Below, piece by piece: positions 31,419-42,682 of a DNA stretch of 64,000 nucleotides. The DNA comes from Closterium sp. NIES-65 (taxonomy: Eukaryota; Streptophyta; Zygnematophyceae; Desmidiales; Closteriaceae), in contig CANXME010002579.1 of NCBI GenBank assembly GCA_948144175.1, positions 1,982,001 through 2,046,000 on the forward strand, in the 5' to 3' direction. Below the pieces are notes generated by a model, which was not told the origin of the DNA, did not search any database, and was given only the letters and a program-made list of their open reading frames with translations. The translations under genes were made by a program, and so were the position numbers. How positions within the stretch are numbered: the first letter of the stretch is position 1; every line of letters starts with the position of its first letter.

Positions 31419-32698
31419 GGAGACGGCGGCCCCTCCGTAGACGAGCACGTAGCTGCCCGCGCTCGTCTCGTTCTGCTTGTCGCCCGCGTCGTTTGCGTGC
31501 AGGTAGCCGATCAGCTCCAGCGACTTTGGTCCACCACCGTACTCGAGGGCGGTGTTGTAGGTATCAGCAAGGTAGGCGAGGCAGCAGTCGACCTCGCGCC
31601 AATGCTGGTCGCTCCTCACCGTAAGGACACTCCCCAGCTTGCTGCGGGCGAACGCGATGTCCGGCCTCGTCGTCATCGCCGGGAACTGCAGCCAGCCAAC
31701 CTTCCGCTGGTACTCCTCCTCCTCTCGCTTCTGCGCCTCCTCGTCGTCGAATATCTGCTCGGCGTAGGCGTCGACCGAGACCGACGTCTTCGGGATGTGC
31801 CCGCCTTGCTCTTCGTCGATGAAGCGCTTACGCAGCTTGTCGGTGTAGCCCTGCTGGTGCAGCCACAGTTTCCTCGCCAACCTGTCGCGCACGATCTCCA
31901 ACTCGAGGTACTTCACGGCCGGCGAGATCTCAGGCAGCTCGAAGGCGGCCTCCAACAGCTCCTTCAGCATCGCGGTGCTACTTCTGGTGGCGAGCAGGTC
32001 GTCGACGTAGACCAGCATCCAGCACGTCACTCCGTCGTCGCCGTCCTTGAAGTAGAGCGCCGTGTTGACCTGGCTCTTCTTCTAGCCAGTGCCACCAGCA
32101 TGCCGTCGAGAGCCCTGTACCACAGCAGCGACGATTCCTTCAGCCCGTAGAGGCTCTTCAGCAGCTTGCACACCAGGCCGGTCCCGTCGTCGAAGTAGTC
32201 CGGCTGGTACATGTACAACACCCGGTTGAGCTTACTCTGCAAGAAAGTGTTCTTCATGCCGAGCTGCATCAGGTTAAGGTCGAGGACAGCGACGATGCTG
32301 AGGAAGATCCTCAGCATGACATAGCTGCTCATCGGCGAGTACGTCTCTTCGTAGTCGGCGCCGTACAGCTGGTGAAGCCCTTTACGACCAGCCTCGCTAT
32401 CTCGCGCTCGACGGTGTCGTCGATGCAGTATTTGGTCGTCAGCACCAACGGGTTCCTCATGATGTTCACCCAGCGCGGGTGTTCAACCTTATCCCAAATG
32501 CCCATGCCGATAAGGCTGCGGATCCCCTCTTCCATGGTGGCCTTCACTACCTCGCCGGTCCAGCTCGCCAGTGCCTCCTTCACCGTCATTGTCGCGATGT
32601 CCCAACGGTGTTCGGGGTCGGCATGGACGTCGGGTCGAGCTCCGGCAGGTGAACACCCACCTCTGCATCATCGAGTAGTGTGGTGAAGGCAGTTGGTG
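31416..32698 (-). pseudogene. Copia D2 reverse transcriptase and RNase H N-terminus
   Basis: Several overlapping frames together give the RT: VKEALASWTGEVVKATMEE and WVNIMRNPLVLTTKYCID (32329-32589), LNLMQLGMKNTFLQSKLN and CKLLKSLYGLKES (32027-32332), then MLVYVDDLLATRSS, YLELEIVRDRL, TTRPDIAFARSKLG and NDAGDKQNETSAGSYV (31416-32030). The YVDD motif is intact. Two frameshifts split the domain, and the RNase H part ends at TAG 31416. Confidence 0.87.
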
Positions 32699-33035
32699 GC
32701 AGACAGGCATAGAAACTCAGCCACTGTGGTGGCCTCCGAGTTCGACCTGAGCATCGTAGCTAAGGCACTACGCGTTGCAGCTCAAGCGTCTCGATCGGTT
32801 CTTCTACCACGTCGATGTCGGTAGACTCCTCCCCCGCCGACATCTCCCGTTCCTCGTCGACGTCTTCGTCATCGACCCGCTACTTCGCCAGCTTTGGACC
32901 TTCGACTGGCTGCTCCCCTCTTGTCTGTCCCGTCTGCTGCTCCCCTGTCGAATGCACTTCTGCTGCTGCCTCTAGCTCGACTGGCTCCCCTGTCTGCTGC
33001 TCCCTTTTCGTCGACGGCTTCACGAGCTTGGCGCC
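32699..33035 (-). other. Copia D2 integrase-RT spacer
   Basis: This separates the integrase C-terminus from RT and is Ser/Glu-rich in the coding orientation. No domain can be recognised, and it corresponds to the variable spacer seen at this place in families A, B and C. Confidence 0.5.
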
Positions 33036-34330
33036 TTATCGGCCGCTAGTGATGCCACTGACTGGTGCCACAAGGCTCTCCTCATCGCTGGTGGCCAACA
33101 CAGATATCGACGAAGGCCAATCTGCGACGGGGGTGGGAGAAGCAAGAACAAGGGGAGGAGGAATAACTTCCTTGACGTCCTCATCAGCAGGCTCGTTGAA
33201 CTCGGCGAGCAGTCGGACCGTCGCTCTCGAGATGTCCGTCTGCGGGTGTGCATGCGTCCGCCCCGACGCCGGCCCATACATCACCTTCCACACCTCCAGC
33301 GGCAGCGTCTCGTAGAAGATCACCTCGACCAACGAGACCACCTTGTTGTCGGTCAGGTCTAGCACCTCCCAGCCCTTACTCTCCAACGACACGCATGGAT
33401 GAAGCCCCCAGCGAGCCTTCGGCGCCAGCTTCCCACCGCGCAGCTGCTCGGGGACCATAATCTGCACCATGCAGCCCACACCCGTGCCAACGTAAGATCG
33501 AGCTTCTTCCCGGTCAGCAGCTGGTACGAAGTCATCCCCGGCGGCGTCGTCGACCGCTCCAAACAGTTGCGTACCCAGACAGCTTGTTTTAGGGCGAGGT
33601 GCCAGTGGTGCTGCACGCCCATGTGCAGCAGCATCGTCCGAACGGATTCAACGATCGTGCGCATCTCCCGCTCAGCCATGCCGTTCTGCTGTGGAGTGTA
33701 GGGGCACGTCAGGTCATGGACACGGAGTGTAGGGGCACGTCAGGTCCTTTTCCGTCGACAAAGTTGGTGATCTCCTTCGAGGAAGTCCCCTGCTCGATCG
33801 GAGCGAAGCATCAGCACCGACTTCTTCGTCTGTCGTTCCACCAGCACCAGCCACCAGCACATCGCTCTTCTTAGCGACTGGCACCACCTACACAAACTAA
33901 GTGTCTCGGTCCTTTAGCAGGAGGAAGTACAAGCTGCCATCCTTGGCATCAACCCGAAATGGCCCGCACAGATCAATGTGCACGACAGCCAGTCTCTCCT
34001 CTGCGTCCAGGCCTTTGTCGGGGAAGGTGTGCCGCGCCAGCTTTCTTTCGACACACGAGGCACACGGTGGTCCGCTCTAGTCAACGGCTTGATGTCGAGC
34101 CCAGTAGCAACCTTATGCTTCACTGAGCTTTTGATCGTGTCGGCGCCGATGTGCGCAAGTTTCGCGTGCCTCCGGTCGAGGGTCAACTTCGTCGCCGAGA
34201 CGATCGTCTGCAGAGATACCGCATTGGTCGACGGCGACCGCGTCGAACAGGGGCGAAGGTCGGTGCAGAGGACTCGTCCAGTGTAGTGTGCTCGACTAGG
34301 CACTTCCCTGGTCGCGCCGATGAGCAGCAT
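33036..34330 (-). pseudogene. Copia D2 integrase (scrambled core)
   Basis: Recognisable parts are RRHAKLAHIGADTIKSS (pre-integrase zinc module), a shifted CVSCVERKLARHTFPDKG, HIDLCGPFRVDAKDG with the first catalytic Asp, NGMAEREMRTIVES with the Glu, WHLALKQAVWVRNCLERS and the C-terminal LAPKARWGLHPCVSLESKGW. The segment that should carry the second Asp is lost. In its place is a 23-bp direct duplication (33693-33715 and 33724-33746). Several frameshifts separate the parts. Confidence 0.82.
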
Positions 34331-34718
34331 CTCGTCGCTGTCGCCCTGCAGCTGTGTACTCCGCTCTCTTTTACTTGACCAGGTGACAGTAGGTTCGCCT
34401 GTACTCCCGGAACGTATGGGATGTCTAGGATGAATACCCGCTTAGTGACCCTCGGCGGGCTGCAACGCCCCATTGAGTCCACGCACGTGCTTCACACCGT
34501 CGCTCGGCGCCATGTCGACAAAGACCGCCTTCGTCCTCATCAGGTAGTGGGAGCATCCGCTGTCGAGCAGCACCGTTATCGGGTTTGCCTGAACAGCTGC
34601 CGCCACCATCTGGAAGTCCTCGCCAGCCTCTGGCGCCAGCGAGACCATCGGCTTCACTGCTACTGGAGTTGTCGACGTCTCGTCGACGACGTCTGCTTCT
34701 CCTTGCACGGCTTCTCAT
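34331..34718 (-). pseudogene. Copia D2 aspartic protease
   Basis: The frame at 34442-34708 reads VQANPITVLLDSGCSHYLMRT with the catalytic DSG, and continues VDMAPSDGVKHV. A second frame gives FILDIPYVPGVQANLLS, the conserved C-terminal protease block. A frameshift lies between them near 34442. Confidence 0.83.
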
Positions 34719-35779
34719 CTCAGCTTCGGGGACGACTGGTCGACCGACCGCGGTCTCCCTTGTTGTCGTCTCGTCGATATTGTCGCGGTCGGGGCACTCG
34801 TATGAGAGATGGTCAGGGTTGTGGCAGATCCAGCGCTCCCGCCGTCGACCACCACCTCCACGGCCCTTGCCCCATGCCGACTTCTTCTCATCGACGTCGT
34901 TCGTTGACCGCCCACCTCCGCTACCACCTCTGTCGTCACCTCCTCGTGGCTTTCCACGCTGCCCCTACTGGCGTTCCTGTTTCGACAGTGTAGCATAACT
35001 CGCCTGAGGAAGGAGTTCGTAGGCTGCTCAGCCTCCTGCAGAGCCTCGTCTTTAGTAACGTAGCTGGTGAGGGAGTCCTCGTCGAAGGACTCACGCGTGC
35101 CAGGCACCATCATCATCCACTTCATGATGTTGGAGTTGCGCGGCAGGCCCTTGACGACTTGGGTGATATAGGACTCTGTTGAGTATTCGACGCCCGCCAT
35201 CCGCATCTCAGCCAGGATCCGTCAAGCGCGGTTGCAGTAGTCCGTCGCCGACTCCTGCTCGCCCATCCGGAGGCGTGTCATCTGCTCCTCCAGCTGTGCG
35301 ATGTGCAGGTCGTCCTTCGCCTGATATGTCGACAAGATGAAGTGCCATGCTTGGTGACCCGCATCTAGTCGCTCTCGGCATGACCTGAGCGCTAGCTGCA
35401 CCACCGGCGAGCAGCACCTCGAGATGGCCATAAAGGTGAGCAAGTGAGTAGCACAAAACTCCCCGCGCAGCTCGACATTGTCCTCAGGCGGAATTGGCAC
35501 GGTCCCGTTGACAAAGCCATTCAGCCCAGCAACCTCTAGCTAAGGTTCTATCGACTCCCACCATGTGATAAGGTCTGGTCGACCATCTAGCGGTGTGGCG
35601 GCGGCGAAAACTTGAAGTAGCCATACGCCGGTGCGATACCACCCGCCGTCACATGCCTCGTTGCAAGAGGCCTCCACCGCTTCGTAGAGGAGAGCGATGT
35701 CGACAATCAACTTCGACCCGCGAGCTGCCTGCGGCTGCCGTCGACCGCTGCACTCACGCCTGACTCCCGTCAACGCCAC
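34715..35779 (-). pseudogene. Copia D2 gag
   Basis: From 35779 it reads IVDIALLYEAVEASCNEACDG and RPDLITWWESIEP, a stop (CAG to TAG; D1 has EPQLE), LEVAGLNGFVNGTV, ERLDAGHQAWHFILSTYQ and GEQESATDYCNRA, a stop (CGA to TGA), then MRMAGVEYSTESYITQVV and SYVTKDEALQEAEQ. The zinc knuckle is RWICHNPDHLSYEC, in which the first Cys of CCHC has become Arg. It is homologous to D1 gag. The ORF is closed at three or more points. Confidence 0.85.
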
Positions 35780-36105
35780 CGCTGACCTTAATCACCCCTC
35801 TCTTCTTCGTGCCATTGCTGCCGCTGACTCGTGCACCGCTGTCGACCTCGTCGCCGACGCCACCTTCGTTTCGTACCGGTCGAGGAGATGCAGGACGAGA
35901 AGGGTGATCCGTCGCCCACTTTTCTCGGATGCCCAGCTCGACGACCTCCAAGGGGAGGTTCGGCCCGTACTCGCAAGCCTCGTGATATCTTCTCGCGACT
36001 AAAACGGCTACCGGCCTATGAACGACTTAGTAGGTGCAAAAGTCGGTTCATATCTGAAGGTAATAAGCGGGGCCGTCCATGCTCAGCGCACCATATGAAG
36101 AGGGG
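35780..36105 (-). other. Copia D2 leader
   Basis: Between gag and the 5' LTR end at 36106. No canonical initiator-Met primer-binding site is visible next to the LTR; the minus strand reads CCCCTCTTCATATGGTGCGC, so either the site has decayed or another tRNA is used. Confidence 0.5.
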
Positions 36106-37140
36106 TGTTGGCACAAACTCTAGGAGTGATTGTAGCTTTGCGTAGTCCCTTAGTACTTGCACATTCACGGAAGAAAATTGCAAGAGTTTTCACTAGGCAA
36201 AAATTGCATTACAGAATTATTGAACAAGCAATGACAACAATGACTACATCAGGCACCTAGCAACTCTGCAGCTAGCTCGGTCGACCAACAGCACAGCATG
36301 GTCGACCGCCTGCCAACGTTGCGTAGAGGAGCTTTGCCAGCAGTGCAGAAGGTCGACGGCGTGCCAACGGTGCAGCAAAGCGGCTGCCCAGCGTTGCACC
36401 CGTAGAAGACAATAGTGTGCATGTTTGCAGGTGTGTGCAAACGATTGGCCCGACTTGCATCGTTGTGCATCTGCCGGCTGTTGTCTACGCCTGACGAGCC
36501 ACATCGACTTCGGAATACCAGCCCTAAGTTGTCTTCGTCACTGCAACCTCGACGACGTTCACGTGCCTCTGCAGAACCTCGTCACCCAGGTAACTTGGTC
36601 GACCTAGATACCACCAGGCCGGTGTCAAGATCATCGGGAAAGGTCGACCAAAAGTTGTACATGCTCGTCGACCACCCAATGCTCCGGTCGACGACTCTTT
36701 CGTCAACCACAGCTCCCGTCAAGCAACACCCTGGTCGATGGACCCTTCTGTCGACCAGCACAGTCGACTGCAGTTGCCGATCTCCCCTCGTCGATTGCCG
36801 CTCACATGTCAGGTCAACGGACTGCTCCGTCGACCTCCCCGTCGAACTGCTCCTGCCGTCGACCTGCTTGGTCAGCTGCAGCCGTCAAGCACCCCTGGTC
36901 GACGGCTCCAGCTCTGCGACAGAGATATGCAGCTCGACGACCACCTCGTCGACCTGCCCCGTGGAGGAAGGCGGTCAATCTCCTTGGTCGACGGCAACAG
37001 TGCAGCGATGCCATGGAGCTCGACGAAGCTCGTGAAGCAGCTCTTTCACTGCGACAGGCCAGCTACTTCTCCTGTACATCGGACCATAACATTGGCATCG
37101 CCCAAATGAGGGAGGGGCCAACACTCCATTCCCGTTAACA
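36106..37140 (-). repeat. Copia D2 5' LTR
   Basis: From TGTTGGCACAAACTC to CCCGTTAACA on the plus strand. The GTCGAC-rich cluster lies at about 36600-37020. Its end is followed by TGGTT (37141-37145), the right-hand target duplication. Confidence 0.86.
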
Positions 37141-40100
37141 TGGTTGGTGCTAAGGGTATGTGAGTTACTTACCCGTATGCTAAGTATTTAGAGTAAGTGC
37201 GTTACTTACCCGTTTGGTTGGTACTAAGATTAAGTACGTTACTTATCTGTGTGATTGGTACTATGAGTATGTGCATTATTTACCCGTGTGGTTGGTACTA
37301 AGATTAAGTGCATTACCTCCTGGTGTGCTTGGTACAAAAAGTATGTGTATTGCTTACCCGTTTGGTTGGTACTAAGCGTAACTACATAACTTATGTGGTT
37401 GGTACTAAGAGTGTATGCGCTACTTATCCATGTGGTTGGTAATTTTAGTAAGTGTAATACTTACCCGTGTGGTCGGTACTAAGAGTCCATGTAGTACTTT
37501 CTAGTATGGTTGTTACTAGAGTAAGTGCGTTACGTACCCGTCTGGTTGGTACTAATTGTAAGCGTTACTTACCCGTATGGTTGGTACTAAGGGTAAGTGC
37601 GTTACTTACCTGTATCGTAAGTAAAAATAGTAAGTGGGTTACTTACACGTATGGTAATTAATTAGAGTAAGTGCGTTACTTACCCGTGTGGTTGGTACAA
37701 CGATTAAGAACGTTACTTACCCGTGTGTTTGATACTATGATTAATTGCGTTATTTACCGGGTGGTTGGTACTAAAAGTAAGTGCGTTACTTACCCGTGTA
37801 GTTACCAGTACTAAGATCACTTACGTTACTTATCCGTATGGTTGGTACTAATAGAAGTGTGTTAGTTACCTGTGTGGTGAGTACTGAGATTAGGTGCATA
37901 ACTTACCTGTGTAGTTGCTACTAAAAGTAAGTGAGTTACTTATCCGTGTAGTTGGTACCAAGGGTGAGTGTGTTACTTACCCATATGGCACTATGAGTCA
38001 GTACGTTACTTGCCAGTGTGTTTGGTACTAAGAGTAAGTGCGTTACTTACCCTTGTGGTTTGTAATACGAGTATGTGCATACTTAGCCGTGTGGTTGGTA
38101 CTAAGAGTAAGAACATTACTTACTCTTGTACTTGGTACTAAGAGTGGGTTTGTTACTTACCCACGTGGTCGATACTAAGAGTCAATGCGTTATTTACCAG
38201 TGCGGTACTGACCCGTATGGTTGGTACGAAGAGTAGGTGCGCTACTTATCCGTATGATTAGTATTAGGAAGAAGTGCGTTACTTACTCGTCTGGTTTATA
38301 TTAACAGTAAGTGCGTTGCTTACTTGTATGGCTGGTACTTAGAGTAAATGAGTAACTTACCTGTATGGTTAGTATTACAACTAAATGCACGCTTACCCGT
38401 GTGGTTGATACTAAGAGTAAGTGCGCTACTAACCCATGTGGTTGGTACTAAGAGTAACTGCATTACTTACCCGTATGGTTGGTACTAAGATTAAGAACGT
38501 TAATTACCCGTCTATTTGGTAGTATGACTAACTGCGTTATTTACCGGGTTGTTGGTACTAAGAGTAAGTGCTTTACTTACCCGTGTGGTTGGTACTAATA
38601 GTAAGTGCGTTACTTATTCGAATGGTTAGTAATACGAATAAGTGCATTCTTTCCCATGTTGTTGGTACTAAGAGTATCTGCATTACTTACCTGTATAGTT
38701 GGTATGAAGTATAAATGTGTTACTTACCCACGTGGTCGGTACTAAGAGTCAATGCGTTACTTACCAATGTGGTTGGTACTATGAGTAAGTGCCGTACTGA
38801 CCCGTGTGGTTGGTACTAAGAATGTGCGTTACTTTCCCGTATGGTTGGTAACTAGAGTAAGTGTGTTACTTACCCATGTGGTTAGTACTAGGAGTAAGTG
38901 CGTTACTTATCCGTGTAGTTGGTATTAAGAATAAGCACCACTTACCCGTATGATTACTATAAAGAGTAAGTGCTTTACTTACCCGTGTGGTTGATACTAA
39001 GATTACTTACGTTACTTATCTATATCGTTGGTACTAATTGAAGTGTGTTAGTTACCCGTATGGTCAGTACTGAGATTAAGTGCATTATTTACCTGTGTAG
39101 TTGCTACTTAAAGTAAGTGAATTACTTATCCATGTAGTTGGTACCAAGAGTGAGTGTGTTACTTACTGTATGGTTGGTACTAAGAGTAAGTGCGTTACTT
39201 ACCCGTATGGTTAGTAATACGTGTATGTGCGTACTTACCCGTGTGGGTTGGTACTAAAAATAAGTGCGTTACTAACTTGTTTAGTTGGTACTAAGAGTAG
39301 GTTTCTTACTTGCGCATGTGGTCGGTACTAAGAGTTAATGCGTTATTTACCAGTGCGGTACTGGCCCGTACGGTTGGTACGAAGAGTAGGTGCGTAACAT
39401 ACCCGTACGGTTATTACTAGATTTAAGTGCATTACTTATTCGTCTGGTTGATATTAACAGTAAGTGCGTTATTTACCTGGGTGGTTGGTACTAAGAGTAA
39501 GTGCGTTACTTACTCGTATGGTTAGTAGTACGACTAAATGCGTACTTATCCATGGGGTTGATACCTTGAGTAAATGCGTTACTAACCCATGTGGTTGGTA
39601 CTAAGAGTAACTGCATTACTTCCTAGTGTGGTTAGTACTAAGAGTAACTGCATTACTTACCCGTGTAGTTGCTACTAAGAGTAAGCAAGTTACATACCCA
39701 TGTAGTTGGTACTAATAGTGAGTGCATTACTTACCCGTATGTTTAGTACTAAGATTAAGTGCGTTACTTACCCGTGCGGTTGCTACTATGATTAAGTGAG
39801 TTACTTACCCGTATAGTTGGTACTAGGTGTGTCAGCATTACTTACCCTTATGGTCGGTACTATGAGTCAGTGCGTTACCTACCAGTATCGTTGGTACTCA
39901 GATTAAGCAATTATTTATCCGTACGGTTGATACTAAAGTAAGTGCGTTACTAACCGGTGAGGTTGGTACTAAGAGTAAGTGCGTTACTTACCAGTACGGT
40001 TGGTACTTACAGTAACTACGTTACTTACCCGTTTGTTTAGTAAGTTCGTTATTTACCCTTGTGATTGGTACTAAGAGTAAGTGCGCTACTTTTTTGTGAG

Positions 40101-41345
40101 GTTGGTACTAAGAGTATGTGGGTTGTTAGCCCGTATGGGCAGTACTAAGATTAAGAGTAAAGGCGTTACTTACCGTATGGTCGGTACTAAGTGTCAGTGC
40201 GGTACTTACCAGTATGGTTGGTTCTAGACTAGGTGCGTTACTTACCTATGTGGTTGGTACTTCGAATAAATGCGTTACCTACCCGTGTGGTTGGTTCCAA
40301 GAGTACGTATGTTACTTCCCATTTGATTGGTACTAACCGTAACTGCGTTACTTACCCGTACGTTTAGTACTAAGAATGAGTGCGTTACTTACCCGTGTGG
40401 TTCGTACTACGAATAAGTGCGCTACTTACCCGTGAGGTTGGTACAAGAAGTAAGTCGTTACTAACCCGTATGGTCAGTGCTAAGATTAAGTGTGTTAATT
40501 ACCCGTGTGGTTAGTACTAAGAGTAAGCGTGTTACTTACAAGTGTGGTTGGTAGTAAGAGCGCGTGGGTTACTTAGCTGTGAGGTTAGAACAAAAAGTAA
40601 GTGGGTTATTAACTTGTATGGTAAGTGCTGAGATTAAGTGCGTCACTTACCCGTGTAGTTGGTACTAATATTATATGCGTTATTTACCCGTATGGTTGGT
40701 ACTAAGAGTGAGCATTACTTCCCCATTGCTTATCCGTGTAGTTGGTACTAAGAGTGAGTGTGTTACTTACCGTATGGTTGGTACTAGGAGTCAGTGCGTT
40801 ACCTATAATTGTGGTTGGCAACAATAGTATATGTGCTAGTTACCCATCTGGTTGGTTCTAAGATTAAGTACGTTACTTACCCGTATGGTTGCTACTTAAA
40901 GTGAGTTACTTACCCGTGTAGTTGGTACTAACAGTGAGTGTGTTACTTACCGATGTGGTCGGTACCATGAATCAGTCAGTTACTTACCTGTGTAGTTGCT
41001 ACTAAAAGTAAGTGAGTTTCTTATCCGTGTAGTTGGTACCAACGGTGAGTGTGTTACTTACCCATATGGCACTATGAGTCAGTGCGTTACTTGCCAGTGT
41101 GGTTGGTACTAAGAGTAAATGCGTTACTTACCCTTTTGGTTTGTAATACGAGTATGTGCATACTTACCCATGTGGTTGGTACTAAGAGTAAGTGCGTTAC
41201 TTACTCTTGTAATTGGTACGAAGAGTGGGTTTGTTACTTACCCATGTGGTTGATACTAAGAGTCAATGTGTTATTTACCAGTGCGGTACTGACCCGTATG
41301 GTTGGTACGAAGAATAGGTGCGTTACTTATCCGTATGATTAATAT
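37141..41345. repeat. Satellite B block 2 (37-bp tandem)
   Basis: About 110 monomers of satellite B, from the D2 target duplication to the A5 region. It contains a distinctive run, TGTAGTTGCTACTAAAAG then TTGGTACCAAGGGTGAG then CATATGGCACTATGAGTC then GGTTTGTAATACGAG, at about 37901-38290. The run is repeated almost unchanged at 40982-41345 and in a more diverged form from about 39087. No gene is visible. Confidence 0.95.
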
Positions 41346-42078
41346 TGCTGGTGTAAGGGCCTAATAAACGCAAGCTATGAAGACTTTATCACACTTAAAA
41401 ACCTCTCCTCGGGGTCACCTCCAAGGGTCCTTGGGTGCCTGGTACAAGACCAGCCCCTATCCTCGGGTCCGAGTTTGTAGAGAGAGGGATCAAGAGGGAC
41501 TTAGTCAAAACAGCAAGAGTACCTTGAACGTCGCGCAGCGTATCGTGCAGACCGTAGATCGGATTAAGCTGAGAATTTACTATATCGAAGCTCACTCTAA
41601 GAGCTTTAAAATAAGCCAAGTTGCCTCGCGAAAAGTTTTGCCATTACGAAGTTATGGCTCGGACAGCGTTAGCCTAGCGTTGGAGTGCTAGCATACTAGC
41701 GTTGAATCGGGTAGCATTCCGCCGTCGCACCGCGTAGAAAGGAAATTCCAGCAAGGAAGGAATTCGCTTGAATCAATTTCACTATATTCAGGTACAAACA
41801 GAGAAGGAATAAATAGCTCTAGCTAGCAAGGACCTTAGGAATCAACCTGGGAACAACCAGGGATGATCCCAAATAATTCCAAGCAACACAACCAACCTGG
41901 CTGGACAAAATAGCAGGTGGTAGGTTGGTGAACAACCTCTGGTTCTGTTTTTCCAACCTGGGAAAACAACAACCAGGTTCAGGTCCTAAAAACAGAACCT
42001 GTTTTGTCTTTGCCCAACCAACCAAATGCTGGTTCCGCTGGTTTCTCCTGGCCCTGTAGCATGCAGATACAGACAAAC
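41346..42078 (-). repeat. Family-A partial LTR (A5 left edge)
   Basis: Covers the last two thirds of the LTR, from GTTTGTCTGTATCTGC to the end, with terminal TGCTGG instead of TGTTGG on the plus strand. It is fused at AGACAAAC|TGTTGG to the next LTR fragment. Confidence 0.88.
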
Positions 42079-42682
42079 TGTTGGTGTAAGAGCCTAATAA
42101 ACTCAAGCTATTAAGACTTTATCACACTTAAAAACCTCTCCTCGGGGTCACCTCCAAGGGTCCTTGGGTGCCTGGTACAAGACCAGCTCCTATCCTCGGG
42201 TCCGAGTTTGTAGAGAGAGGGATCAAGAGGGACTTAGTCAAAACAGCAAGAGTACCTTGAACGTCGCGCAGGGTATCGTGCAGACCGTAAATCGGATTAA
42301 GCTGAGAATTTCCTATATCGAAGCTCACTCTAAGAGCTTTGAAATAAGCCAAGTTGCCTCGCGAAAAGTTTTGCCATTACGAAGTTATGGCTCGGACAGC
42401 GTTAGCCTAGCGTTGGAGTGCTAGCGTACTAGCGTTGACTCGGGTAGCATTCCGCCGTCGCACCGCGTAGAAACGAAATTCCAGGAAGGGAAGAACTCGT
42501 TTGAATCAAATTTCACTATATCCAGGTAGAAACAGAGAAAGAATAAATAGTTCTAGCTAGCAAGGACCTTGGGAATAAACCTGGGAACAACCAAGGCTGA
42601 TCCCAAATAATTCCAAGCAACAGAACCAACCTGGCTGGAGAAAATAGCAGGTGGTAGGTTGGTAAACAACCTCTGGTTCTGG
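42079..42682 (-). repeat. Copia A5 3' LTR portion
   Basis: Last 600 or so bp of a family-A LTR, from TGTTGGTGTAAGAGCC to CTCTGGTTCTG, where it joins RT coding sequence through shared TTCTG (CAGAA on the coding strand). Confidence 0.88.

Larger units (their letters stand above)
29936..37140 (-). mobile_element. Copia D2: complete but decayed Ty1/copia element
   Basis: A 7,205-bp minus-strand element inside satellite B, delimited by TGGTT duplications. It has 5' LTR 36106-37140, gag, protease, integrase, RT, RNase H and 3' LTR 29936-30952. LTRs share blocks (GAAGAAAATTGC / GAGAGAAATTGGC, ACTCCATTCCCGTTAACA) but differ at many sites, so it is much older than element C. All domains are broken by stops and frameshifts, many of them C-to-T type changes (CAG to TAG, CGA to TGA, TGG to TAG). 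Confidence 0.9.
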
